A program made the translations under genes and the position numbers. From Solirubrobacterales bacterium (lineage in GTDB: Bacteria > Actinomycetota > Thermoleophilia > Solirubrobacterales > Solirubrobacteraceae), in contig JAOPZQ010000545.1 of NCBI GenBank assembly GCA_025964075.1, positions 1 to 7,665 of the forward strand: a stretch of DNA of 7,665 nt, read 5' to 3'. Positions within the stretch are counted from its first letter, which is position 1; the number at the start of each line of letters is the position of its first letter. Positions 1 through 5,655 of this stretch are shown here, piece after piece. The notes below the pieces were generated by a model. It was not told where the DNA came from. It did no database searches and was given only the letters and a program-made list of their open reading frames with translations.

Positions 1-1237
1 CGCGATGACGCGGGCGCGGCGGCGCGTCGTGCTCGCCTACCCGCAGGCGTCCGACATCGGCGCCGCCCAGCCCCCGTCCCCGTTCGCCGAGGAGGCGCGC
101 GCCGCCGTGGCGGCCGATTGGGAGGACCGGGCGGAGGAGCTCTTCGGCCCGGCCGAGACGCTCCACGCGACCTACCGGGCGCTCCGCGACGAGGTGCTCG
201 AGTCCGTCTCGCGCGCCGGCGGCCGGCTCAGCGAGCTGCGCTTCGACACCGACCTCGACATCTCCCACGCCGTCGTCCGCTACCTCGAGCTGATCAAGCT
301 CGCGGCGCTCATCGACCGCTCGGCGGACCAGGGCGTCGAGGAGGCGCTCGTCGAGATCAACACGCGCGTCCTCCAGGCGGTCTCGCCCGAGCAGCGGGAG
401 ATCTTCCTCACGTCGTCGCTCGACGACTACCTCCTCGGGGCCGAGAAGGACGCCGGGCGGCGCGCCCAGGCGATCGCGGCGCGCGACGAGCCGTCGCTCG
501 AGCCCTTCCTGCCCCGGCGCGGCGACGGGCTCGTGCTCTCGGCCTCCGACATCGACACCTACCGGGCCTGCCCGCTGAAGTACAAGTTCGCGCGCGTCTT
601 CCGCATCCAGAGCGAGCCGACCCTGAACCAGCGCTTCGGGATCGTCGTGCACCAGGTGCTCGAGCGCTTCCACGCGGCGGGCTCGCGCACGACCGACGAG
701 ATCCTCGGGCTGCTCGAGGCCGCCTGGCGCCGCAGCGGGTTCGGCGACTCCGAGCAGGAGCGCCAGCTCCGCGGCAAGGCGGTCGGGGCGCTGACCCGCT
801 ACCAGGAGCGCTTCGACGCGGAGGAGTCCGAGCCGGTGTGGTTCGAGCGGGCGTTCGCGTTCAAGCTCGGGCCGCACCTCCTGCGCGGCCGGGTCGACCG
901 GGTCGACCGCCTCCCCGGCGGCGGCTACGAGCTGATCGACTACAAGACCGGCCGCCCGAAGACGCCCGGCCAGCTCAAGGAGGACGTCCAGCTCTCCCTC
1001 TACGCGATCGGCGCGCGCGAGGCGTGGTCGCTCTACTCACCGCGCCAGAGCTACTACTACGTCCTCGACGACGAGAAGGTCGCCGTCCCCCAGGCCGACC
1101 AGGACGACGAGTGGCTCACTGCGACGGTGATGGAGGTCGCGGAGGGGATCGGCGCCCAGGGCTTCGAGCCGACGCCGAGCTACGCGACGTGCTCGATGTG
1201 CGACTACCTGATCGTCTGTCCGGCGTCCGAGCGTTAG
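1..1237 (+). CDS. UvrD/AddA-like helicase with C-terminal iron-sulfur PD-(D/E)XK nuclease (5' truncated)
   Basis: This is the C-terminal part of an ATP-dependent helicase-nuclease of double-strand break processing (AddAB/AdnAB/RecB type). The frame is open from base 2, and the first residues, AMTRARRRVVLAYP, match superfamily 1 helicase motif VI. The ATG at 5 is therefore internal and the true start lies upstream. Numbered from that Met, residues 40-150 are helical and divergent. The nuclease domain follows from about 177, with H216 and E220, D298 in GRVDRVD, D312 and K314 in DYKTG, and Q329/Y333 in QLSLYA, so the active site looks complete. Four cysteines (C189 in YRACPLKY; C396, C399 and C405 near the end) form the spacing of the 4Fe-4S 'iron staple' of AddB-like nucleases. 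The TAG stop is at 1235-1237. I infer a role in end resection or recombinational repair. Which subunit type it is cannot be decided without the N-terminus. Confidence 0.92.
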   Translation, partial: AMTRARRRVVLAYPQASDIGAAQPPSPFAEEARAAVAADWEDRAEELFGPAETLHATYRALRDEVLESVSRAGGRLSELRFDTDLDISHAVVRYLELIKLAALIDRSADQGVEEALVEINTRVLQAVSPEQREIFLTSSLDDYLLGAEKDAGRRAQAIAARDEPSLEPFLPRRGDGLVLSASDIDTYRACPLKYKFARVFRIQSEPTLNQRFGIVVHQVLERFHAAGSRTTDEILGLLEAAWRRSGFGDSEQERQLRGKAVGALTRYQERFDAEESEPVWFERAFAFKLGPHLLRGRVDRVDRLPGGGYELIDYKTGRPKTPGQLKEDVQLSLYAIGAREAWSLYSPRQSYYYVLDDEKVAVPQADQDDEWLTATVMEVAEGIGAQGFEPTPSYATCSMCDYLIVCPASER

Positions 1238-1546
1238 AGCGCCCTGGCGAGGCGCGCTGCCGCGGCACGGCCCGCGGCCAGCGAAGGGTGCTCGGCCGGG
1301 GTCGGGGGTCGAGCAACCCGCCGGCGAGGATCACCCGGCCGCGAGCGAGTGGCCGGCTGGCCATGCCGAAGATTCCCTCGAGGTCGCCGGTCAGGTCGGG
1401 ATCGCGGTCGTCGAGCCGGGACGACCAGAACAGATCGCCCGGTAGACGCGCCTCGTCGGCCATCAGTTGCGACGGCGCGGGGATGCGCCACTCGAGGTCG
1501 ACGCCCGCCGACTCGCGCCCGGGAGAACCGTAGTCGGGCCGGCCAC
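1234..1546 (-). pseudogene. Possible frameshifted remnant of an unidentified minus-strand gene
   Basis: No intact ORF fills the gap between the helicase and PAC2 genes, but the minus strand looks coding in three successive frames. From about 1546 (a GTG) to about 1520 one frame reads VAGPTTVLPG. From about 1515 to about 1310 the next reads VDLEWRIPAPSQLMADEARL and goes on through LFWSSRLDD, GIFGMASRPL and GRVILAGGLLDP, with nearly all third bases G or C. From about 1308 to the TAA at 1236-1234 a third frame reads AEHPSLAAGRAAAARLARAL. The second switch falls at a run of five C (complement of about 1305-1309), where one extra C would restore the frame. The TAA overlaps the helicase TAG (TTAG), as is common for convergent gene ends. 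I do not recognise the protein. It could be a pseudogene, a gene broken by assembly errors, or chance bias. The nearest ATG (1463-1461) has no SD. Confidence 0.33.
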
Positions 1547-1576
1547 GTGGAGCGCGTGGCGATCCTTGCCGAGCGC

Positions 1577-2449
1577 TCAGTCGTTCCCGCGCTGGCGCAG
1601 GAAGCGCTGGAACTCGCGGGCGAGCGTGTCGCCTGAGGGCAGCTGGCCGAGGTCCTGGCCGCTCTCCTCGGCCTCGCTCGCGGCCTGCTCGAGCCGCTCG
1701 ACGAACGCCTGGATCTCCGGGTCGGACTGCACCGCGCGGTTGACCTGCGTGTCGTAGTCGGCGGCGGCGGTCTCGAGCGCGGTCGCGTCGACCGCGACGC
1801 CGACGAGGCCCTCGAGCTTGCGGACGAGCGCCAGCGCGGCCTTCGGGTTGGGCACCGCCGAGATGTAGTGCGGCACGGCGGCCCACAGGCTCGCGGACGG
1901 GATGCCCGCCTCCTGGCAGGCGCCGTGGAGCACGCCGACGATGCCGGTCGGCCCCTCGTAGCTCGAGTTCGACAGGCCGAGCCGCTCGACCAGCGACGGG
2001 TCCGACGCGAGTGCGCTGACCGCGATCGGGCGCGAGTGCGGCACGTCGGCGAGCAGCGAGCCGAGCGTCACGACCATCTGGACGCCGAGGGCCTCGGCGA
2101 GGTCGACGATCACGCGCACGAAAGTCCGCCAGCGCATGCTCGGCTCGGTGCCGGCGAGGAGGACGAGGTCGCGCGGAGCGCGCGGCACGCGAACCTCGTA
2201 GAGCTCCACGGCGGGCCAGTCGATCCGGCGCGTCCGGCCGTCCGTCAAGCGGATCTGCGGCCGGGTGGCCTGGAAGTCGTAGAACTCCTCCGGGTCGATC
2301 GTCGCGAAGCGCTCGGCGTTGAGGGCGCCGCCGACGAACGTCAGGGCGGTCGAGGCGGCGTCGCCGGCGTCGTTCCATCCCCTGAACGCGCACACCAGCG
2401 CGGGGGCGCGCAGGGCCTCGGGTCGGCGATCCCAAAGGAGAGGCTGCAT
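1577..2449 (-). CDS. PAC2 family protein (proteasome assembly chaperone-like fold)
   Basis: A 290-residue protein of the PAC2 family, related to archaeal and eukaryotic proteasome assembly chaperones and widespread in actinobacteria; its biochemical role there is not settled. Family landmarks are an N-terminal strand leading into AFRGWNDAGDAAS (21-33), LVLLAGTEPSMRW (95-107), the core segment VTLGSLLADVPHSRP (127-141), YEGPTGIVGVLHG (164-176) and SLWAAVPHYIS (187-197). The C-terminal third (about 225-290) is acidic and helical and ends in LAREFQRFLRQR, as in actinobacterial members. I chose the ATG at 2449. A TTG three codons upstream (2458) is also in frame but falls inside the probable -10 box. 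No SD precedes the ATG, whereas TACCTT lies seven bases before it, so the mRNA may be leaderless. It is transcribed away from the YhaM-like gene. The stop is TGA (1579-1577). Confidence 0.9.
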   Translation of the reverse strand: MQPLLWDRRPEALRAPALVCAFRGWNDAGDAASTALTFVGGALNAERFATIDPEEFYDFQATRPQIRLTDGRTRRIDWPAVELYEVRVPRAPRDLVLLAGTEPSMRWRTFVRVIVDLAEALGVQMVVTLGSLLADVPHSRPIAVSALASDPSLVERLGLSNSSYEGPTGIVGVLHGACQEAGIPSASLWAAVPHYISAVPNPKAALALVRKLEGLVGVAVDATALETAAADYDTQVNRAVQSDPEIQAFVERLEQAASEAEESGQDLGQLPSGDTLAREFQRFLRQRGND

Positions 2450-2456
2450 CCGATCC

Positions 2457-2462
2457 AAGGTA
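2457..2462 (-). promoter_or_regulatory. Putative -10 box of the PAC2 gene (leaderless)
   Basis: TACCTT on the minus strand fits TAnnnT and ends seven bases before the ATG, placing the predicted transcript start at the start codon. No convincing -35 is seen. The only other signal for translation would be a weak GGAT. Short motif, inferred only. Confidence 0.35.
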
Positions 2463-2474
2463 CATCATGGTCCG

Positions 2475-3365
2475 ATGAGCACCGGGACCATCTCCGAGAC
2501 CGGCGGCATCGCCGCGCTGGGCGCGGGCGACCAGGTCGACGGCGTGTTCGCCTGCACGCGCAAGGACCGCCTCACCGCCCGCACCGGGACGTCCTACCTG
2601 GCGCTCGAGCTGCGCGACCGGACGGGCACGATCGAGGCGCGCGCGTTTCGCGACGCCGACATGCTCGCGGGGCGCTTCGAGCGCGGCGACCTCGTGCGCG
2701 TGCGCGGGCGCGTCGAGCGCTTCCGGGAGGCCCTGCAGGTCGAGGTCCTCGCGATCGCCCGGGCCGCCGAGGGCGACGCCGACCCCGCGGCGTTCCTGCC
2801 GACGGCGTACCGCGACCTCGACGAGCTCGACGGCTTCCTCGAGCACCTCGCGCGCGAGGTCTACGACCCCGGGTTCCGCGCGCTGCTCGACGGGCTCCTG
2901 GGCGACGCCGCGGTGCGCGCCGAGTGGCGGCGTGCGCCGTGCTCGCGGGCGGGCCACCACGCCTACCTCGGCGGCCTGCTCGAGCACACGGTCGCGGTCG
3001 CCCAGCTCGCGCACGAGCTCTGCACGATCCACCCGGGCCTCGAGTCGGACCTGCTCGTCACCGCCGCGCTCGTCCACGACATCGGCAAGACGCGCGAGTT
3101 CACCTACGGCGCCGACATCGGCCTGAGCGAGGAGGGTCGCCTGCTCGGCCACCTCGCGCTGGGCCAGCGGCTGATCGAGGCGCGCGCCGGCGCCCTGGCG
3201 GAGGACCGCCGCCTCGCGCTCCTGCACTGCGTGCTCACCCACCACGGGGCCGACCAGGCGCCGGGCCGGCGCTTCGCCTCGGCGGAGGCCCTCGCGCTCT
3301 ACCGCGTGAACGCCCTCGACGCGGGCGTCAAGGGCGCTCTGGAACACGGCCTCGGCAGCGCCTAA
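2475..3365 (+). CDS. YhaM-like 3'-5' exoribonuclease (OB-fold plus HD domain)
   Basis: This 296-residue protein has the two-domain layout of Bacillus YhaM/CbfI, a metal-dependent 3'-5' exonuclease acting on RNA (and ssDNA) in the cytoplasm. Residues 18-95 form an OB-fold nucleic-acid binding domain (VDGVFACTRKDRL, TGTIEARAFRD, LVRVRGRVERF). Residues 155-290 form an HD phosphohydrolase domain with GHHAYLGGLLEHT (160-172), LVHDIGKTREF (199-209), EEGRLLGHLALGQ (219-231) and LTHHG (254-258), and EALALYRVNALDAGV as in YhaM. All expected metal ligands (H162, H171, H201, D202, H226, H256/H257) are present. Length is close to the roughly 310 residues typical of the family. The ATG at 2475 starts the conserved region. 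The frame is open further upstream, but that part is antisense to PAC2. The SD is poor (AAGG 14 bases upstream), so the start may be leaderless. The TAA interlocks with the stop of the following convergent gene. Confidence 0.88.
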   Translation: MSTGTISETGGIAALGAGDQVDGVFACTRKDRLTARTGTSYLALELRDRTGTIEARAFRDADMLAGRFERGDLVRVRGRVERFREALQVEVLAIARAAEGDADPAAFLPTAYRDLDELDGFLEHLAREVYDPGFRALLDGLLGDAAVRAEWRRAPCSRAGHHAYLGGLLEHTVAVAQLAHELCTIHPGLESDLLVTAALVHDIGKTREFTYGADIGLSEEGRLLGHLALGQRLIEARAGALAEDRRLALLHCVLTHHGADQAPGRRFASAEALALYRVNALDAGVKGALEHGLGSA

Positions 3366-3979
3366 CGCGCGACGCGGTACCGGATGTGGGTGGCGCCGGG
3401 GGAGTCGATGACCTGCGTCGGCTCGAGGCGCACGCCGGCGAGCTCGGGCCGGTCGAAGAGCCGGATCCCGCCACCGAGGAACACCGGAGCGACGTGGAGC
3501 TCGAGCTCGTCGAGGAGGCCGGCGGCGAGGTAGCGCTGGACGATCTCCGCGCCGCCCGCGACCTCGACGTCCCGGCCGCCGGCGGCCGCCTTGGCCTGCG
3601 CGAGCGCGCTCTCGATGCCGTCGGCGACGAACGTGAACGTCGTCCCTCCTTCACGCGGGAGCGGCTCGCGGGCGCGGCTCGTGACGACGAACACCGGCGC
3701 CCGGAACGGCGGGTTGGGCCCCCACGGCTCCTCGCCGTTGTCGAACATCCGCCGCCCCATGACGACGGCGCCGCTGCGCTCCTGGATCTCCTGGACGAGC
3801 TCGTGGTCGCGGTCGGTGCGTCCCCCCGCGAGGCCATGGCGCTCGCGCCACGCGGCGACGTCGAAGATCCACTCGTGGACCCGCTCGCCGCCGTCGCCCA
3901 GCGGGTTGCCGGGTCCGTCGCCGGGGCCGGCGACGTACCCGTCGAGCGAGACGGACATCTGGGCGTACACGGTCTGCAT
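3362..3979 (-). CDS. Dihydrofolate reductase family protein (RibD C-terminal domain-like)
   Basis: A 205-residue NADPH-dependent reductase of the RibD_C/YyaP-YwjB group, which shares the DHFR fold but is usually not the folate enzyme itself; the substrate is unknown. Family signatures are MSVSLDGYVAG (8-18), VVMGRRMFDNG (72-82), PVFVVTSR (95-102), DVEVAGGAEIVQRYLAAGLL (137-156), then DELELHVAPVFLGGGIRLF (157-175), where the glycine run contacts the cofactor. The C-terminus THIRYRV is also typical. The start is well supported: GGAG with AAG follows at 3991-3985, eight bases from GGAG to the ATG. The gene lies 81 bp downstream of the MmcQ/YjbR gene on the same strand and in the same reading frame, so the two may be cotranscribed. 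Its TAG stop (3364-3362) overlaps the TAA of the convergent YhaM-like gene, leaving no space for a terminator. Confidence 0.9.
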   Translation of the reverse strand: MQTVYAQMSVSLDGYVAGPGDGPGNPLGDGGERVHEWIFDVAAWRERHGLAGGRTDRDHELVQEIQERSGAVVMGRRMFDNGEEPWGPNPPFRAPVFVVTSRAREPLPREGGTTFTFVADGIESALAQAKAAAGGRDVEVAGGAEIVQRYLAAGLLDELELHVAPVFLGGGIRLFDRPELAGVRLEPTQVIDSPGATHIRYRVAR

Positions 3980-3984
3980 GGCGT

Positions 3985-3991
3985 CTTCTCC
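3985..3991 (-). promoter_or_regulatory. Shine-Dalgarno of the DHFR family gene
   Basis: GGAGAAG ends five bases before the ATG. It decides the start, and it argues that this gene is translated independently even though the preceding gene ends with a TGA in the same frame. Confidence 0.65.
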
Positions 3992-4060
3992 GGGTGTCGG
4001 GGCGCTCCCGTCGAGCGCGTTCGCTCGTAGGTCGGAGCCGCGCCCGGGTCCTCGACATGC

Positions 4061-4378
4061 TCAGGGCAGCAGGCGCTTCGGCGCCTTCCGGCTCCAGGCC
4101 TCGGCGAGGAGATCGGCGAGGAGCCGCTCGTCCGCCCGCGCGAGCTCCACCTGAACGGCGCCGAGTCGCTTGCCCCACGGGAACGGCGCGCACGCGCCGG
4201 GATCCTCCTCGACCGCCGCATGGATGCCGTGCTCGTCGAGCATCACGTTCATGTGCGTCGCGGTCCACAGCGTCGCGAAGATCTTGCCGCCGACGCGGAA
4301 CGACGGCCGCCCGTGGTGGTCCTGCTCGGTCGCCTCGGGCAGGGCGAGGGCGATGCGGCGGGCGTCGGCGTCGGTCAC
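4061..4378 (-). CDS. MmcQ/YjbR family protein
   Basis: A 105-residue protein of the MmcQ/YjbR family, a CyaY-like alpha/beta fold often called DNA-binding, though the true function of most members is unknown. Signatures are an N-terminal helix ARRIALALPEATEQDHHGRP (6-25), then SFRVGGKIFATL (26-37), a central MNVML strand, FPWGKRLGAVQVEL (66-79), and the C-terminal AWSRKAPKRLLP with the usual APKRL. Length fits the family (about 105-120). I chose the GTG at 4378-4376, because the conserved region starts immediately after it. Open frame continues upstream but looks like noise, and there is no good SD. It precedes the DHFR-family gene on the same strand, and its upstream region holds the three-copy 17-bp motif. 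Its TGA stop is in frame with the DHFR start; I take it as a real stop. Confidence 0.84.
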   Translation of the reverse strand: MTDADARRIALALPEATEQDHHGRPSFRVGGKIFATLWTATHMNVMLDEHGIHAAVEEDPGACAPFPWGKRLGAVQVELARADERLLADLLAEAWSRKAPKRLLP

Positions 4379-4461
4379 GGAGCAAAGGGTCCCACGGGGC
4401 GCCGAGCGGGTCCACGACGACGACCACGAAAGGACGGGATCGGCCGGCTTGCGCTCGCGGG

Positions 4462-4478
4462 ACGTGCATGTCGTCGAC
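4462..4478 (-). repeat. 17-bp intergenic motif, copy A (inverted)
   Basis: On the minus strand this reads GTCGACGACATGCACGT and matches copy C at 14 of 17 positions. Including the flanking TG before GTCGAC, 16 of 20 match. Orientation is opposite to copies B and C. Confidence 0.5.
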
Positions 4479-4501
4479 CACACGGCTCGACCTCGCCATC
4501 C

Positions 4502-4518
4502 GTCGACGTTAGGCACGC
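4502..4518 (+). repeat. 17-bp intergenic motif, copy B
   Basis: Reads GTCGACGTTAGGCACGC and differs from copy C at one position (16/17). Copies B and C are direct repeats with starts 61 bp apart. Confidence 0.6.
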
Positions 4519-4562
4519 CAGGCCAGCATCGACGCGCACCTCGATCATGACGGGCCGCGTTG

Positions 4563-4579
4563 GTCGACGTTATGCACGC
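4563..4579 (+). repeat. 17-bp intergenic motif, copy C
   Basis: Reads GTCGACGTTATGCACGC, the copy closest to the consensus of the three. It ends about 95 bp upstream of the probable methyltransferase -10 box. Confidence 0.6.
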
Positions 4580-4674
4580 TCCGGAGACGGCGGCGCCGTC
4601 CGTGCTTCCCTCGAGGCGTCGTTTTCCAGCAGTCGCCTCCGCTCCCCACCGGCACGATGCGCCGAGTATCCCAT

Positions 4675-4680
4675 TAGGAT
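4675..4680 (+). promoter_or_regulatory. Putative -10 box of the methyltransferase gene
   Basis: TAGGAT fits TAnnnT and ends ten bases before the ATG at 4691, predicting a start site only a few bases before that ATG. It overlaps the alternative upstream ATG (4679), which would then be untranscribed or excluded. The AGGA within it could instead serve as a distant SD. No clear -35 is visible. Confidence 0.35.
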
Positions 4681-4690
4681 GCGCGCCCGC

Positions 4691-5521
4691 ATGACCGCGA
4701 CCATCCCCGCCGATCTCCGCGAGCGCGTCGAGTCGCTCACGTGGTACCACACGTTCGACCTGCCGGGCGGGATCGTGACGCCCGGGTTCTACGACCTGCG
4801 GCCGCTCATCCCGAAGCTCCCGCTCCCCGAGTCGCTCGCGGGCAAGCGCTGCCTCGACGTCGGGTCGGCCGACGGCTTCCTCGCCTTCGAGATGGCGCGG
4901 CGCGGCGCCGCCGAGGTCGTCTCCCTCGACCTCGACGACTCGAGCGCCGAGGACTGGCAGGGCGACACCGGCGAGGAGCACAAGAGCGGCGGCAGCGGCC
5001 GGGCGTCCGCCGCGTTCCGGCTCGTCCGGGACACGCTCGGCCTCGACGTCGAGCGCCTGGACATGTCGGTCTACGACCTCGATCCGGCCGAGCAGGGCCA
5101 CTTCGACTACGTCGTGATGGGCAACCTCCTGCTCCACCTCGCCGACCCGGCGCGCGCGCTGCGCGCGATCGGCACGGTGATGAAGCCCGACGCCGAGCTC
5201 CTCTCGGTCGAGCCGGTCTCGCTGTCGCTGACCGTCGTGCACCCGCGCCGCCCGGTGGCCCAGCTCTGCCCGGTCGACGAGCCCCAGTGGTGGACGCTCA
5301 ACCTGCGCGCCAACGCCCGACTCATGTACGCCGCCGAGTTTGACATCGTCGAGCGCCGCTGGCCCCTCCGGGTCCAGTTCGGCCCCTCCTTCCCCCGGCT
5401 GCCGAAGGAGTGGCGCTCGAAGTCCGGCTGGGGCTGGGGCTCGACGCTCAACTTCTGGCTCGTCACGCGCCAGGTCGGGCTGCCCACCGTGGCGGTGCGC
5501 CTGCGGCTGGCGCGGCCCTAG
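4691..5521 (+). CDS. Class I SAM-dependent methyltransferase (Methyltransf_9/CmoB-like region)
   Basis: A 276-residue S-adenosylmethionine-dependent methyltransferase. The N-terminal block WYHTFDLPGGIVTPGFYDLR (18-37) resembles the region before the Rossmann core in CmoB-related and DUF1698-type methyltransferases. Motif I is CLDVGSADGFLAFEMARRGA (54-73), with the acidic end of strand 2 at VVSLDLDD (76-83). FDYVVMGNLLLHLADPARAL (138-157) covers motif II/III, with the 'LLHL.DP..AL' pattern typical of the fold. A charged insertion at 84-108 and a basic, aromatic C-terminal part (NARLMYAAEF, WGWGSTLNFW) complete it. The substrate cannot be told from sequence, and CmoB kinship is only suggestive. 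I prefer the ATG at 4691; an in-frame ATG at 4679 adds four residues but lies in the probable -10 box. It ends 20 bp before selC on the same strand, and its TAG is inside a palindrome. Confidence 0.85.
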   Translation: MTATIPADLRERVESLTWYHTFDLPGGIVTPGFYDLRPLIPKLPLPESLAGKRCLDVGSADGFLAFEMARRGAAEVVSLDLDDSSAEDWQGDTGEEHKSGGSGRASAAFRLVRDTLGLDVERLDMSVYDLDPAEQGHFDYVVMGNLLLHLADPARALRAIGTVMKPDAELLSVEPVSLSLTVVHPRRPVAQLCPVDEPQWWTLNLRANARLMYAAEFDIVERRWPLRVQFGPSFPRLPKEWRSKSGWGWGSTLNFWLVTRQVGLPTVAVRLRLARP

Positions 5522-5532
5522 GAACTCCTAGG
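5517..5532. repeat. Perfect 16-bp inverted repeat (CCTAGGA-AC-TCCTAGG) before selC
   Basis: Two CCTAGG palindromes, themselves arms of a larger perfect dyad with a 2-base centre. The left arm contains the methyltransferase TAG stop (5519-5521). The right arm overlaps a -10-like TAGGCT. It ends nine bases before the tRNA 5' end. There is no U-run, so it is not a classical intrinsic terminator. It could be an operator, a processing hairpin or coincidence. Confidence 0.5.
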
Positions 5533-5534
5533 CT
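5529..5534 (+). promoter_or_regulatory. Putative -10 box of selC
   Basis: TAGGCT fits TAnnnT and ends seven bases before the first base of the mature tRNA, the same spacing seen at two protein genes here. If used, the primary transcript would begin at tRNA position 1. No recognisable -35. Speculative. Confidence 0.25.
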
Positions 5535-5541
5535 TCGCGGC

Positions 5542-5634
5542 GGAGCGGCACGGGTCTGGTGGCCCATCCGGCCTTCAAAGCCGGCAGGCCGTGGTAGCCC
5601 CACGGTTGGTAGGTTCGATTCCTACGCCGCTTCG
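5542..5634 (+). tRNA. selC: tRNA-Sec (anticodon UCA)
   Basis: This 93-base selenocysteine tRNA inserts Sec at programmed UGA codons; it is charged by SerRS, converted by SelA and delivered by SelB. The fold closes by eye. The 8-bp acceptor is GGAGCGGC (5542-5549) with GCCGCTTC (5626-5633), including one G-U pair. The D arm is GGGTC-TGGT-GGCCC (5552-5565), with a 4-base loop typical of tRNA-Sec. The anticodon stem CCGGC/GCCGG (5568-5572, 5580-5584) carries loop CTTCAAA, anticodon TCA at 5575-5577. The long variable arm is CCGTGG/CCACGG (5589-5594, 5600-5605). The 5-bp T stem GTAGG/CCTAC (5609-5613, 5621-5625) encloses TTCGATT. The 8+5 acceptor/T-stem geometry is the bacterial tRNA-Sec hallmark. 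The discriminator is G5634. CCA is not encoded (TCG follows). selA, selB and selD are not in this window. Confidence 0.95.
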
Positions 5635-5649
5635 TCGCCGCCGTCCGAG

Positions 5650-5655
5650 TACGGT
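5650..5655 (+). promoter_or_regulatory. Putative -10 box of the LVIVD-repeat gene (leaderless)
   Basis: TACGGT fits TAnnnT and ends seven bases before the ATG at 5663. There is no SD upstream of that ATG. A -35 at normal spacing would fall in the 3' acceptor strand of selC. Confidence 0.35.

Larger units (their letters stand above)
4379..4690. other. Divergent intergenic region with three copies of a 17-bp motif
   Basis: This stretch of about 310 bp separates the MmcQ/YjbR gene (-) from the methyltransferase gene (+). I see no credible gene in it: the open frames are arginine-rich or extensions of neighbours. It should contain promoters for both genes. It holds the three 17-bp motif copies, a small GC-rich dyad (GACGGC/GCCGTC at 4586-4600) and the locally AT-richer segments GTTTTCC (4621-4627) and TATCCCATTAGGAT (4667-4680) just before the methyltransferase start. 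Confidence 0.6.

Noticed and set aside
1577..1579. PAC2 TGA as a selenocysteine codon
   Set aside because: The protein ends at the normal family position, and the downstream frame soon meets a stop; the following sequence belongs to the separate remnant.
1116..3347. Long minus-strand open frame (over 700 codons) across the PAC2 and YhaM-like genes
   Set aside because: Its translation is mostly Arg/Ala/Glu-rich noise in the wrong phase of genuine genes. Only the part at about 1310-1515 looks coding, and it is reported as a remnant.
1868..4030. Long plus-strand open frame of 720 codons
   Set aside because: It is antisense or out of frame to PAC2, the YhaM-like gene and the reductase gene, with no recognisable domain. 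Long open frames are expected by chance at this GC content.
4586..4600. GACGGC/GCCGTC dyad as a terminator
   Set aside because: It has only a 6-bp stem with no T-run on either strand, and it lies between divergent genes where no transcript should end.
4220..4678. N-terminal extension of the methyltransferase
   Set aside because: The extension runs antisense into the MmcQ/YjbR gene and is arginine-rich. Family similarity begins shortly after the ATG at 4691.
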